From NCBI GenBank assembly GCA_017991935.1, contig JAGOPP010000003.1, forward strand, positions 1 to 64,000: 64,000 bases of DNA, read 5' to 3'. Below the pieces are notes generated by a model, which saw only the letters and a program-made list of their open reading frames with translations, did no database searches and had not been told where the DNA came from. The position numbers were made by a program, and so were the translations under genes. Shown here piece after piece: positions 44,375-52,463 of the stretch. The stretch's first letter is position 1; each line of letters starts with the position of its first letter. Source of the DNA: Oscillospiraceae bacterium. Its GTDB lineage: Bacteria > Bacillota > Clostridia > Oscillospirales > Ruminococcaceae.

Positions 44375-44680
44375 GCCTGTCGGGGATGCCGCGCGAAACG
44401 TGCCCCGGCCGGCGCTCCCTCGAAAAACGGGTACGGAAGGTTTCTATCTTCGCGGCATGGATGGATACGGTCCCGGCCCCATCGACGCCCGGCTCACGAA
44501 AACGGGGCGGGCCGCATCGGCCCCGTGCCTGTCGGGGATGCCGCGCGAAACGTGCCCCGGCCGGCGCTCCCTCGAAAAAGGGGTACGGAATGTTTCTACC
44601 TTCGCGGCATGGATGGATATGGTCCCGGCCCCATCGGCGCCCGGCTCACGAAAACGGGGCGGGCCGCATCGGCCCGCCCC
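44375..44680. repeat. 152-bp tandem duplication, GC-rich intergenic
   Basis: Two near-identical units start with GCCTGTCGGGGATGCCGCGC at 44375 and 44527. Each ends in GGGGCGGGCCGCATCGGCCC, half of a strong hairpin; only the second unit completes it. The 44363-44650 interval codes for nothing I can support. Confidence 0.85.
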
Positions 44681-44692
44681 GCGTTATGTTCT
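44655..44692 (-). terminator. Terminator of the TIM-barrel gene operon
   Basis: GGGGCGGGCC / GGCCCGCCCC stem; on the minus strand followed by GTTTTCG, so only a short T run. Confidence 0.6.
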
Positions 44693-44726
44693 GAGTTTTG
44701 CCGGCAGATGCGCTGCCGGCCTCCCG

Positions 44727-45539
44727 TTATCCCCCGATCCGCCCGAGCAGAAAGCGCATATAGCTTGCGTAATGCGCGAACACGATGCCCGGCTCCTCAA
44801 GATCCGGACACCAGCGCTTCACCCACTCCAGCGAGACGAAGCCGTCGTACCCCTCTTTTTGCAGCAGGGACAGCGCGTCGTAAACCGGGACGTCGCCGTA
44901 GCCCATCATGCGGTATTCGGCGCCGTTTGGGCCCATCACGGAGTCCTTGACATGGATATAGCGGACATGGCCCCCGACATTGGCGTAGGTCTTCGCCGGG
45001 CTCTCGCCGAAATAGCGGAACGGGTGGTGGATGTCCCAGAGCACGCCGGAGCCCTCCTCCGGCACCCCTTCCAAAAACTCTTTGAGCACGGCGGAATCCG
45101 CGAGCACGCCGTTTGTTTCGATGAGCACGCGCACGCCGGTCCCTCCGGCGTACTCGGCGAGCTCCCCGTAGAGGCGTTTCGCCTGCGGGAGGTCCGTCTC
45201 GACCGGCTGCGGCGTCGCGGTGCACATCACGCGAACATATTGCGAGCCCAAGCGCGCGGCGAGGTCCACATAGGCCTTCGCCTCCGCGACAAAGGCGGCG
45301 GTGTCCCCCGCGCCGAGGCAGCAGGCGGAGGTCAGCATCGGCACCTCAAGCCCCGCTTCGGCGAGCCTCTCCTTGGTGGCCTCGAGATTCTCCGGGCACA
45401 GCGGGCGTGTCGCCGGGGCAAACATCTCGTCCTCGATGCCGCGGATTTCGATCCCGTCCATGCCGAGATCCTTCGCGACGGCAAAAATCTCGTCCCAGCT
45501 CCAGCCCGGGCAGCCGAGCGTCGAAAAAGAAAGCTTCAT
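44727..45539 (-). CDS. Sugar phosphate isomerase/epimerase-like TIM-barrel protein
   Basis: 270 aa AP-endonuclease-2-type TIM barrel. The N-terminus KLSFSTLGCPGWSWDEIFAVAKDLGMDGIEIRG is typical. Metal-site residues appear in LIETNGVLAD (Glu), LWDIHHPFRY (Asp/His), YIHVKDSV (His) and 'FVSLEW' (Glu). Such enzymes isomerise or epimerise sugars or inositols. It lies 42 bp after the pseudokinase gene in the same direction, so it is probably in the T-box operon, though no functional link is evident. Substrate unknown. Confidence 0.82.
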   Translation of the reverse strand: MKLSFSTLGCPGWSWDEIFAVAKDLGMDGIEIRGIEDEMFAPATRPLCPENLEATKERLAEAGLEVPMLTSACCLGAGDTAAFVAEAKAYVDLAARLGSQYVRVMCTATPQPVETDLPQAKRLYGELAEYAGGTGVRVLIETNGVLADSAVLKEFLEGVPEEGSGVLWDIHHPFRYFGESPAKTYANVGGHVRYIHVKDSVMGPNGAEYRMMGYGDVPVYDALSLLQKEGYDGFVSLEWVKRWCPDLEEPGIVFAHYASYMRFLLGRIGG

Positions 45540-45581
45540 CGTCTCATCCTTTCTTTGCCGGAACTCCCGGCGTCCTCGGAT

Positions 45582-47384
45582 TTACCAGTTTCTCACGACA
45601 ATTACGCGCGAAGAGTTCTCCTCCTCGGAGCTCTCCTCCGTCTCCCCGCCGGCCCTCTCGTTGGCCCCGTAATAGAGGTAGACGCGGACGGTGGTGCCGC
45701 CGACGACGACGCTGTCGCCCTCCAAAAGCTCCGTGTGGTTCTCATTTGTCTGGGAATAGACCACCTGATAGTCGTATTCCATGCTGTAATTCGGCACGAG
45801 CTGATAGGTGATCTTCCGCTCCTGCATCGCCTTTTCCGCGTCCTCGACCGTCCGGCCGACCAAGCTCGGCATCCCGGTCGTCTCCGGGCCCTTGCTGACC
45901 TTCAGCGTGACGGCCATGCCCGGCTGGACGTTCGCTTTCGCGTTGACGGACTGCTCAAAAATCATCCCGGCCGGATACTCGGAGTTGTATTCCTCCTCGA
46001 AAACGAGGCCGAAATCCTCGTAGAGCGCGTTGCCCTCGACGTCCTTCCGCATCCTGCCGATGAAATTCGGCACGATCACGGTCTCCTCCCCACTCATCTC
46101 CGTCTCGGAGACGAGCGGGTTCCGGGAGGACTCCTCCTTCCCGTCGCCGAGGGTGTTTTCATATTCATTCAAAATCAGCATGACCACGACGGTCAGCACC
46201 GACAGGAACACGATGCCCGTGATGAGCCCCCAGCGCGCCCCGGCGTGGGCGCGGGTGCGGACTTTTTGGGGGGCGGCGGCCTGCGCGTGGGGCCGCGAAG
46301 GTTGGGCCGAGGCGGGCTTTTTGTGCTCCGGGAGCTTTTCCGGAAAGATGCCCGTGTCCCCCAAGCCGATGGAGACGCTTTTTTCGTCCTTTTTGGGATG
46401 CGTCTCATAGATCGCCGTGTTGGAATCCGGGGATTCCAGCAGCTCGGCGGTAAATTTATCCACGCTCTGCGTGCGGAAATCGATCGGCACCTGCATGGCG
46501 TGATGGATGGCCTTCGCCACGTTGACGGGAATGTAAGGGTTGAGCTGTTCCGGCGGGCAGAGGCGGTCGATCTCCATGCGGGAGCGGGCGTCCGCCGGAA
46601 GCGTGCCGCTCAGCGACTTATACAGCACGGCCGCGATGGAATAGACGTCGGTCCACGGGCCCTGCCACGCCTTCTCGGAGTACTGTTCCGGCGCGGCGTA
46701 CCCGGCGCAGAGGTCGGAATCGAGCTCCGTCCCCTCGGTGCGGACCGCGCCGATGCCAAACCCGCACAGCAGGAGTTGGCCCCTCGAATTCACGCGGATG
46801 GTCTTGGGATTGATGCCGCGGTGAAGGACGCCGGCCGCGTTGAGATTGGAAATGCTGGTAAACAGCGGCATAAAAAGTTTTTTTACCTGCGCCCAAGTAA
46901 ATTCGCCGCCGTTATGGAGAAGATAATCCCCATAGGAAATCGTTTTCACATACTTATACACGGCGTAGGCGGTGTTGCGCTCGGTAAATACGCTCAGTAC
47001 CGGCAAAATGGACGAGCAGCGGCGCAGGTTTTGCAGCGCGACCGAGAGATCCCGGTAATCGGAGAGCAGCGTCTTATACTGGGGCTCCGTGCCCGGGACC
47101 GGCAGCACGATGCCGGTGAGCTCGTTGCGGGCGGCGATCCTCTGCGGCATGAATTCCCGCACGAAGACGCGCTCCTCTTTTTCTTTATCAAAACCGATGT
47201 AGGTGATGCCTTCTCCGTTCATCTCGAGCGTCCGGCCGACCAGATAGCGCCCGCCGACCGTGGTTCCCGGAGCGAGGCAAGCCGGGTCGACGGGTACCTC
47301 CGCGTCGTATCCGCAGCGGCATTTCCCGTTTTCGTCGAGCTTGGACATGCAGCCCATGCAGAGATTCAATTCCTCAGTCACCAT
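45582..47384 (-). CDS. Membrane pseudokinase with zinc ribbon and two PASTA domains
   Basis: 600 aa. A zinc ribbon (CMGC...CRC, residues 9-24) precedes a serine/threonine-kinase fold (about 45-330), one transmembrane helix (about 385-405) and two extracellular PASTA domains (about 425-565). All catalytic residues are replaced: the Lys of VAIK is R76 (VFVREF), HRD is H188-R-G190, the following Asn is T195, and DFG is G208-F-G. The glycine loop (LEMNGEGITYIG) is also altered. It should not phosphorylate; it may bind muropeptides through PASTA and signal by scaffolding. It lies 15 bp downstream of the acyl-CoA ligase gene. Confidence 0.87.
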   Translation of the reverse strand: MVTEELNLCMGCMSKLDENGKCRCGYDAEVPVDPACLAPGTTVGGRYLVGRTLEMNGEGITYIGFDKEKEERVFVREFMPQRIAARNELTGIVLPVPGTEPQYKTLLSDYRDLSVALQNLRRCSSILPVLSVFTERNTAYAVYKYVKTISYGDYLLHNGGEFTWAQVKKLFMPLFTSISNLNAAGVLHRGINPKTIRVNSRGQLLLCGFGIGAVRTEGTELDSDLCAGYAAPEQYSEKAWQGPWTDVYSIAAVLYKSLSGTLPADARSRMEIDRLCPPEQLNPYIPVNVAKAIHHAMQVPIDFRTQSVDKFTAELLESPDSNTAIYETHPKKDEKSVSIGLGDTGIFPEKLPEHKKPASAQPSRPHAQAAAPQKVRTRAHAGARWGLITGIVFLSVLTVVVMLILNEYENTLGDGKEESSRNPLVSETEMSGEETVIVPNFIGRMRKDVEGNALYEDFGLVFEEEYNSEYPAGMIFEQSVNAKANVQPGMAVTLKVSKGPETTGMPSLVGRTVEDAEKAMQERKITYQLVPNYSMEYDYQVVYSQTNENHTELLEGDSVVVGGTTVRVYLYYGANERAGGETEESSEEENSSRVIVVRNW

Positions 47385-47399
47385 AGATTACTCCCCTGA

Positions 47400-49064
47400 T
47401 CAGATCCCCTCCTGTTCCTTTTTCCGCAGGTTCAGATAATCCGCGGCCCACTCTCTGAGCTTGAATTTCTGAATTTTGCCGCTGGCGGTCATCGGGAAGG
47501 AATCCACAAATACCACATAGCTCGGCACCTTATGCCGCGCCAGTTTTTCGGACATAAAATCTTTAATTTCCTGCTCGGTCAGCTCGGCGTCCGCCTTTTT
47601 GATGACGCAGGCCATGATCTCCTCGCCGTAGCGCTCGCTGGGCACGCCGATCACCTGAACATCCGACACCGCAGGATGGAGATACAGGAACTCCTCGAGC
47701 TCCTTCGGGTAGATATTTTCGCCTCCGCGGATGATCATATCCTTGATTCTGCCCGTTATTTTATAATAACCCATTTCGTCCACAGTTGCAAGATCCCCGG
47801 AGTGGAGCCAGCCGTCTTTATCGATGGCTTGTTTTGTCGCTTCCTCCATTTTATAGTAGCCCTTCATCGTGTTGTAGCCGCGGGAGCAGAATTCGCCGAT
47901 CTCGCCCGGGCCGAGCGTCCTGCCGGTCTCGGGATCCACGATCTTGGTCTCGACAAAAGGCATGTGCCTGCCGATCGTCGCCACGCGCAGCTCGAGCGTG
48001 TCGTCCGTCGTCGTCATCGTCGTGGCGGGGGACGCCTCCGTCAGGCCGTAGGTGATCGTGATGTCCCGCGCGCCCATCTCGCTCACGACCTGCCGCATGA
48101 CTTTGATCGGGCAGGGCGAGCCCGCCATGATCCCGGTGCGCAGGTGCGAGAAGCTGAATTCGTGGAACTGCGGGTGCTGCAAAAGGCCGATGAACATGGT
48201 CGGCACGCCGTGGAAGGCGGTGCAGTTCTCCTCGGAGATGGCCTTCATGACCTTCGGCGGCGAATAAAACTCCACCGGCACGAGCGAGGCGCAGTGCGTC
48301 ACGCAGGCCATGATCGCGAGCACAAGTCCGAAACAGTGGAAGAACGGCACCACCACGCAGAGCTTGTCGTCCTCGGTGAATTTCATGCAGTCGCCGATCG
48401 CGAGGCCGTTGTTGACGATGTTATAATGCGTGAGCATGACGCCTTTGGGGAAGCCGGTGGTGCCGCTCGTGTACTGCATATTGACGACGTCCTGCGGGTC
48501 GAGCGAATCCGAGAGCTCCCGGAGCTCCTCCTCGGAAACGGCGTCCGCCATCGAATAGAGCTCGTTCCAGCCGAACATGCCCGCGGGCGTCTCCCCGTCC
48601 CCGGCGTAAATGACGTCCTTCAAAAACGGGAGCATGGGATTCTCATACATGCCGGGGGCGCTGTCCTTCAGCGTCGGGCACAGCTCGTTAAGGATGCCGG
48701 TGTAGCTCGTGTCCTTGAAGCCGTCGATCAGCACCAGCGCCTTGGCGTCGGACTGCCGCAGCAGGTATTCCAGCTCGAATACTTTATATGCCGTGTTGAC
48801 GGTCACAAGAACCGCGCCGATCTTCGCGCTCGCGAACAGCGTCATGATCCAAGCCGGGACGTTGGTCGCCCAGATGGCGACGTGATCCCCCTTGTGAAGG
48901 CCCATCGCCATGAAACCGCGGGCGATGCGGTCCGTCTCCTCGTCGAATTCCTTCCACGTCCTGCGGTAATCCCTGTCGTTATACTTGATCATTTCCCGGT
49001 CCGGGAATTTTTTGGCGTCCTCCGAGAGAAGTTTTCCAACCGTGATCGAAATAAGCTCGTTCAT
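47400..49064 (-). CDS. AMP-forming acyl-CoA synthetase (fatty/branched acyl-CoA ligase family)
   Basis: 554 aa ANL-superfamily enzyme. The P-loop-like A3 motif is MQYTSGTTGFPKGVMLTH, A5 'ITYGLTEASPAT', A7/A8 'LHSGDLATVDEMGYYKITGRIKDMIIRGGENIYP' and the catalytic Lys in TASGKIQKFKLRE are all intact. It converts a carboxylate, ATP and CoA to acyl-CoA; closest families are medium-chain or FadD-like ligases. The ATG at 49064 has GGGAGG 5 nt upstream; the open frame further upstream is actually the T-box leader. Control by a leucine-type T-box suggests that its product feeds leucine synthesis. Confidence 0.92.
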   Translation of the reverse strand: MNELISITVGKLLSEDAKKFPDREMIKYNDRDYRRTWKEFDEETDRIARGFMAMGLHKGDHVAIWATNVPAWIMTLFASAKIGAVLVTVNTAYKVFELEYLLRQSDAKALVLIDGFKDTSYTGILNELCPTLKDSAPGMYENPMLPFLKDVIYAGDGETPAGMFGWNELYSMADAVSEEELRELSDSLDPQDVVNMQYTSGTTGFPKGVMLTHYNIVNNGLAIGDCMKFTEDDKLCVVVPFFHCFGLVLAIMACVTHCASLVPVEFYSPPKVMKAISEENCTAFHGVPTMFIGLLQHPQFHEFSFSHLRTGIMAGSPCPIKVMRQVVSEMGARDITITYGLTEASPATTMTTTDDTLELRVATIGRHMPFVETKIVDPETGRTLGPGEIGEFCSRGYNTMKGYYKMEEATKQAIDKDGWLHSGDLATVDEMGYYKITGRIKDMIIRGGENIYPKELEEFLYLHPAVSDVQVIGVPSERYGEEIMACVIKKADAELTEQEIKDFMSEKLARHKVPSYVVFVDSFPMTASGKIQKFKLREWAADYLNLRKKEQEGI

Positions 49065-49123
49065 GTCTGCCTCCCAATCGCTGAATTTTGTTCGGCGGTT
49101 CTTATTGTCCGTTTTTGGGCAAT

Positions 49124-49395
49124 AAAAAAACCGCCTTTCGAAATAAATCGAAAGACGGATCTTTCCATATCCGCGGTACCACTTTCGTTGACGCCAAAGA
49201 GCGCCCCCTCTGCCGCGGCACGATGGCCGCGCTCCCCGTATACCGGCGGGAAATGACCGTCCTGACTTACTCTCCCGAAGGATTTCGGCCGGCCGCTCAA
49301 GGGTGAGTTCGCCGGCCCGGCCCTGCCGCCTTTCAGCAAACGGCGGCTCTCTGGGAAGGCGCGGAAAACGGCTACTGGTCCCTATCAAAGCGTTG
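49124..49395 (-). promoter_or_regulatory. T-box riboswitch, predicted leucine-specific (CUC specifier)
   Basis: Read on the minus strand, Stem I starts at GCTTTGATAGGG (49391) and closes on CCCTTGAGC. The S-turn AGTA (49375-49372) lies opposite GAA (49310-49308), and the codon after GAA is CTC (49307-49305) followed by A, the normal specifier geometry, so tRNA-Leu. The distal AGAGAGCCGCCG loop, a GAGTAAGTCAGG element and the T-box AAGTGGTACCGCGG (49185-49172) follow. The antiterminator CGAAAG...CTTTCG competes with the terminator CCGTCTTTCGA/TCGAAAGGCGG plus T7 (49159-49124). Uncharged tRNA-Leu should switch on the acyl-CoA ligase gene. Confidence 0.93.
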
Positions 49396-49414
49396 AAAAT
49401 ATGTAATTGCGCTT

Positions 49415-49443
49415 ATTCTATCAACTCCCGCGGCGTTTGTCAA
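49415..49443 (-). promoter_or_regulatory. Promoter of the T-box/acyl-CoA ligase operon
   Basis: On the minus strand perfect TTGACA (49443-49438), 17-bp spacer, TAGAAT (49420-49415); transcription would start just before Stem I. The remaining 49444-49680 stretch shows no gene. Confidence 0.85.
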
Positions 49444-49682
49444 CAAGAAATTTTGGATTTTGAAAATTTGTTTTTCCACGGCCGCTTTTTGGGCAAAGAA
49501 AGCCGAAAAAACGCGCCGACGGGCGGCTTTTTCGCCCAAGCGGAAGCGCAGACGGCGCATCTCCGGCGGGCAATGAAGAGCACAAAGCGCTGGGGACGCG
49601 GGGGGAAGGCGGCGGGCGGGGCGATTCTCGAAATAGCTCTTCATGGTTGCGCGGGGCGGGCGGGGCAATCCCCGGAAACGGA

Positions 49683-49730
49683 AGAGGGCCCCGCCGGAAA
49701 CAGACGCGTCCGGGCGAGGCCCTCTCCTCT
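49683..49730 (-). terminator. Probable terminator after the degenerate P-type ATPase gene
   Basis: Long stem GAGGGCC...GGCCCTC with an inner GCCCGGA/TCCGGC stem; only TTCCGTTTCC follows, so moderate. Confidence 0.55.
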
Positions 49731-49765
49731 GGAAGGAGAAAAAGATGAGGAAGACGTAAGCGAAG

Positions 49766-52423
49766 TCAAATGGCCTTGCGCAGCCCCGTGACGAGCATCA
49801 CGATCCCAAGCCACGCGAGCTGGTAGCCGGCGATCCAGTGGACGCCCAAGCTGTCCAGATGCCCGGTGAACAGGAAGAACACGACGAGCACGAAGCCGAG
49901 CACGATGCCGATGATCTCCAGCAGCGCGGCGAGGAAGGAGGTCGCCCGGATGGCCCCGCAGGACGCGAGCAGGTCGGAGAGCGCGCCGAGGCTGCCGTCG
50001 TAGACGGCGGCGGCGGGGGCCTTCTCCCGCTCCCTTGTGAGCTCGGAACATTTGGCCTGATATTTGGAGGAGAGCAGCTGAATCTGGTCGGTCGGATAGC
50101 CGTAGAGCGCCGTGATCTTCTCGATCGTGACGTTCGGGTCGCTGCAGTTGACCACGAGGCGGATCCCGCGCTTCGCGAGCAGGCCCAACGACCGCGCGAC
50201 CTCCGGGTCGGCATGATAGCTCAATACGAAGATGGCGGTCAGCTCGCCGCTGTTGGAGAGATACAGGATGTCCCGGCCGCCGCCGACATATTTTTCCTCA
50301 TAGTCGTGGGACGGGATGTCGACGCCGTGGTTCTGCATCAACTCGCGGTTGCCGATCAGCACGCGCCTCGAATTCACCCACGCGGAGAGGCCCATGCCGT
50401 CCTCATAGACGATGCTGTCCACCGGCTTGAGCAGGCCGTAGTCCCCCTGAACGACGTTGATGAAGATCCCGGAGAGCGTGCTCCTCGTCGAGCAGATCAC
50501 GGAGGCCGCGTCGAGGATGGCCTCGTCGATGCGCCCCTGCGCGAAGGTCTTGATCCCGTGCAGGACGATGCTGCCGTTCGGGAAAAGCTCGTCGATGTCG
50601 AGCAGGACCGAATCCGCCTCGGCGAAGGTCTCCGCCGTGTAGCCGCCGGCGATCATCGAGCCCTGCCGGTTGAGCTCCCTGCACGCGCGCATGACCGGCA
50701 TCGTGCCGGCGGTCATCGCGGAGAGCGGGCTTGCGATGCACAGGATCGCCGCGAAGCCGTTGATCGCGGTCTGAATATTTCCGGTGAAGAAGAAGGAGCC
50801 GACCGCCGCGATGATCGCGGCGAAAAAGACGATCGGCGCGACCGTTTTGGCGATGCCCTCCGTCGCGTCGTCGCGATAGGAGAGCTCCAAAAAGCCGGTG
50901 AAGAATTTGGCCTTGGCCCCGCAGCACAGGCGCGGCACCTCGTCGGTCTGGCCGGTCAGCTCCCGGGCGAGATCCCGGTTGTGGACCGGAAGCAGGGAAT
51001 GCTTGCCCTCCCCCTCGGTCAGCGCCCGGAAGTTATGGATGATGCGGCCGCTCGAAAACAGCTTGCCGACGGTATTAAACAAAAGAGACAAGATCGCGAT
51101 CGGGAAATAAAGGTTGGCCCCGCCGGCAAGGATATTTTCCGGGCGGATGACCATGGAGACCCCCAGCACGCCCGCGCCGATGACGGCGGAGGCGGCGAAG
51201 CTGTCGTTGGTGGCGCGGAATTTGAGCAGCCCGATGACGCCGCTGCCCACCGCGTTGTTGCAGATGAGCGCCGCGACGCAGAGGACCGCGAGCTCCGCGG
51301 CCGGGAAAAACGCGCTGCCGGAGGCGTAGTCAAACGGCTCGGGCAGGGGCAGATTCAGCATCGGGGCAAAGGAGAGGATCGAGGAAAAGACCAGCATCAG
51401 CGCCGTGAGCATCAGCCGGACCGTCAGGCCCGTGCGCTCCATGGCGAGCTCTTTCGTCACGGCGTCCCTCTGGGAGGGATCGCAGTAATCCTCCGCCGCG
51501 GGCTCCTCCTCCGCCTCCGTCTGCCGTTCGGCCGCGGCGGCCATGATCTCCCGCGCCACGTCGCGGTTGCTGGATTCGGAAAATTTGATCTTATTCGGCG
51601 GATTCAGCGTCGGGATATTCTGCTCGGTCGGCTCCTTGGTCTGCGCCATGAATTCCTGCACCTTGCTTTTGCGCTTCTCCACATATTCATTATATAATTC
51701 CTTGTTTTTGGAGACGGTCACCGGCCCGTCCGCGGCGGACGGGGCCTCCGGCTCCTCAAAGAAATTCTCCTCCGGGATGCTGACGCGAAACGTCTCTTTT
51801 TCCGCGGGCGGGGCCGGGACCTCCTGCACGGGGATCTGATCCGGCGGCAGCGGCGTCGCAGATACCGCGGGCGTCGCGGCTCTTACGGGCGCGGCGGGTT
51901 TTTCGGCCGGCTGTCCCCGCTCCGAGACGAACGCGGCGCGCTCGAAGCCCCTCTCCGGACGCGGCACCGCGTCCTCCGGATTTTCTCTCCGGCGGCGGAC
52001 CGGCTCCTTCGGCGGGATGTAGTCCTCGCGCGGCGGGGTGACCGCAAAGCCGTCTTTCGCCGACTCCGGCGCTCTCGGCGCCCTTGGCGCCTCCGCCGGG
52101 GCCGCCTCCTGCGGCCGCTCCGCGTACCTCGGCCGCTTGCCGTTTTTCCACTCCGTGGGCCCGAAATATTGGGAGAGCGTGTCGTCCACCTGAATCGTGC
52201 GGGTGGTCATCGGCTCCGAGCTGTATCGCTGCGTGTAGGCGGGGACGGCGGGCGCCGGCTGGGGACGGCTTTGCGCCGCGCCGGTCTGCCGCTGCTCAAA
52301 GAAGTCTCCGCCCGTGTGGGATTCCTCTTTGCGCGGGCTGTAACCGCCGGTTTCCGCGCCCTGCTTTTCTTTTTTGCGCTTAATTTCTTCCAGAATATCG
52401 TCAACAGAATATTTCTCAGACAT
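49766..52423 (-). CDS. Degenerate P1B-type (heavy-metal) ATPase homologue, catalytically dead
   Basis: 885 aa. Residues 1-330 are disordered, Pro/Glu/Arg-rich, starting with MSEKYSVDDILEEIKRKK. The rest has the membrane and HAD layout of a CopA-like pump, but each key motif is altered. The CPC metal site is IASPLSA (about 564), DKTGTLT is DIDELFP (about 607), TGD is CSD, and GDGxND is YDGSLG (about 809). The GLSAWVNSRRVLIGNRELM block still aligns clearly with the P1B nucleotide domain. It cannot form the phospho-Asp cycle. AGGGGA sets the ATG at 52423. It is third in a padR-rlmB operon. Function unknown. Confidence 0.82.
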   Translation of the reverse strand: MSEKYSVDDILEEIKRKKEKQGAETGGYSPRKEESHTGGDFFEQRQTGAAQSRPQPAPAVPAYTQRYSSEPMTTRTIQVDDTLSQYFGPTEWKNGKRPRYAERPQEAAPAEAPRAPRAPESAKDGFAVTPPREDYIPPKEPVRRRRENPEDAVPRPERGFERAAFVSERGQPAEKPAAPVRAATPAVSATPLPPDQIPVQEVPAPPAEKETFRVSIPEENFFEEPEAPSAADGPVTVSKNKELYNEYVEKRKSKVQEFMAQTKEPTEQNIPTLNPPNKIKFSESSNRDVAREIMAAAAERQTEAEEEPAAEDYCDPSQRDAVTKELAMERTGLTVRLMLTALMLVFSSILSFAPMLNLPLPEPFDYASGSAFFPAAELAVLCVAALICNNAVGSGVIGLLKFRATNDSFAASAVIGAGVLGVSMVIRPENILAGGANLYFPIAILSLLFNTVGKLFSSGRIIHNFRALTEGEGKHSLLPVHNRDLARELTGQTDEVPRLCCGAKAKFFTGFLELSYRDDATEGIAKTVAPIVFFAAIIAAVGSFFFTGNIQTAINGFAAILCIASPLSAMTAGTMPVMRACRELNRQGSMIAGGYTAETFAEADSVLLDIDELFPNGSIVLHGIKTFAQGRIDEAILDAASVICSTRSTLSGIFINVVQGDYGLLKPVDSIVYEDGMGLSAWVNSRRVLIGNRELMQNHGVDIPSHDYEEKYVGGGRDILYLSNSGELTAIFVLSYHADPEVARSLGLLAKRGIRLVVNCSDPNVTIEKITALYGYPTDQIQLLSSKYQAKCSELTREREKAPAAAVYDGSLGALSDLLASCGAIRATSFLAALLEIIGIVLGFVLVVFFLFTGHLDSLGVHWIAGYQLAWLGIVMLVTGLRKAI

Positions 52424-52463
52424 CACGATCCCCTTCCGCATATCCGCACAATTTTTTTATTTT

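Noticed and set aside
44400..47399. 999-codon open frame on the plus strand opposite the pseudokinase
   Set aside because: Antisense shadow in GC-rich DNA; low-complexity Arg/His/Gly composition, no RBS, no recognisable domain, while the minus strand encodes clear zinc-ribbon, kinase and PASTA segments.
49065..49388. N-terminal extension of the acyl-CoA ligase in the same frame
   Set aside because: The extension is simply the translated T-box leader; GGGAGG 5 nt before 49064 marks the true start.
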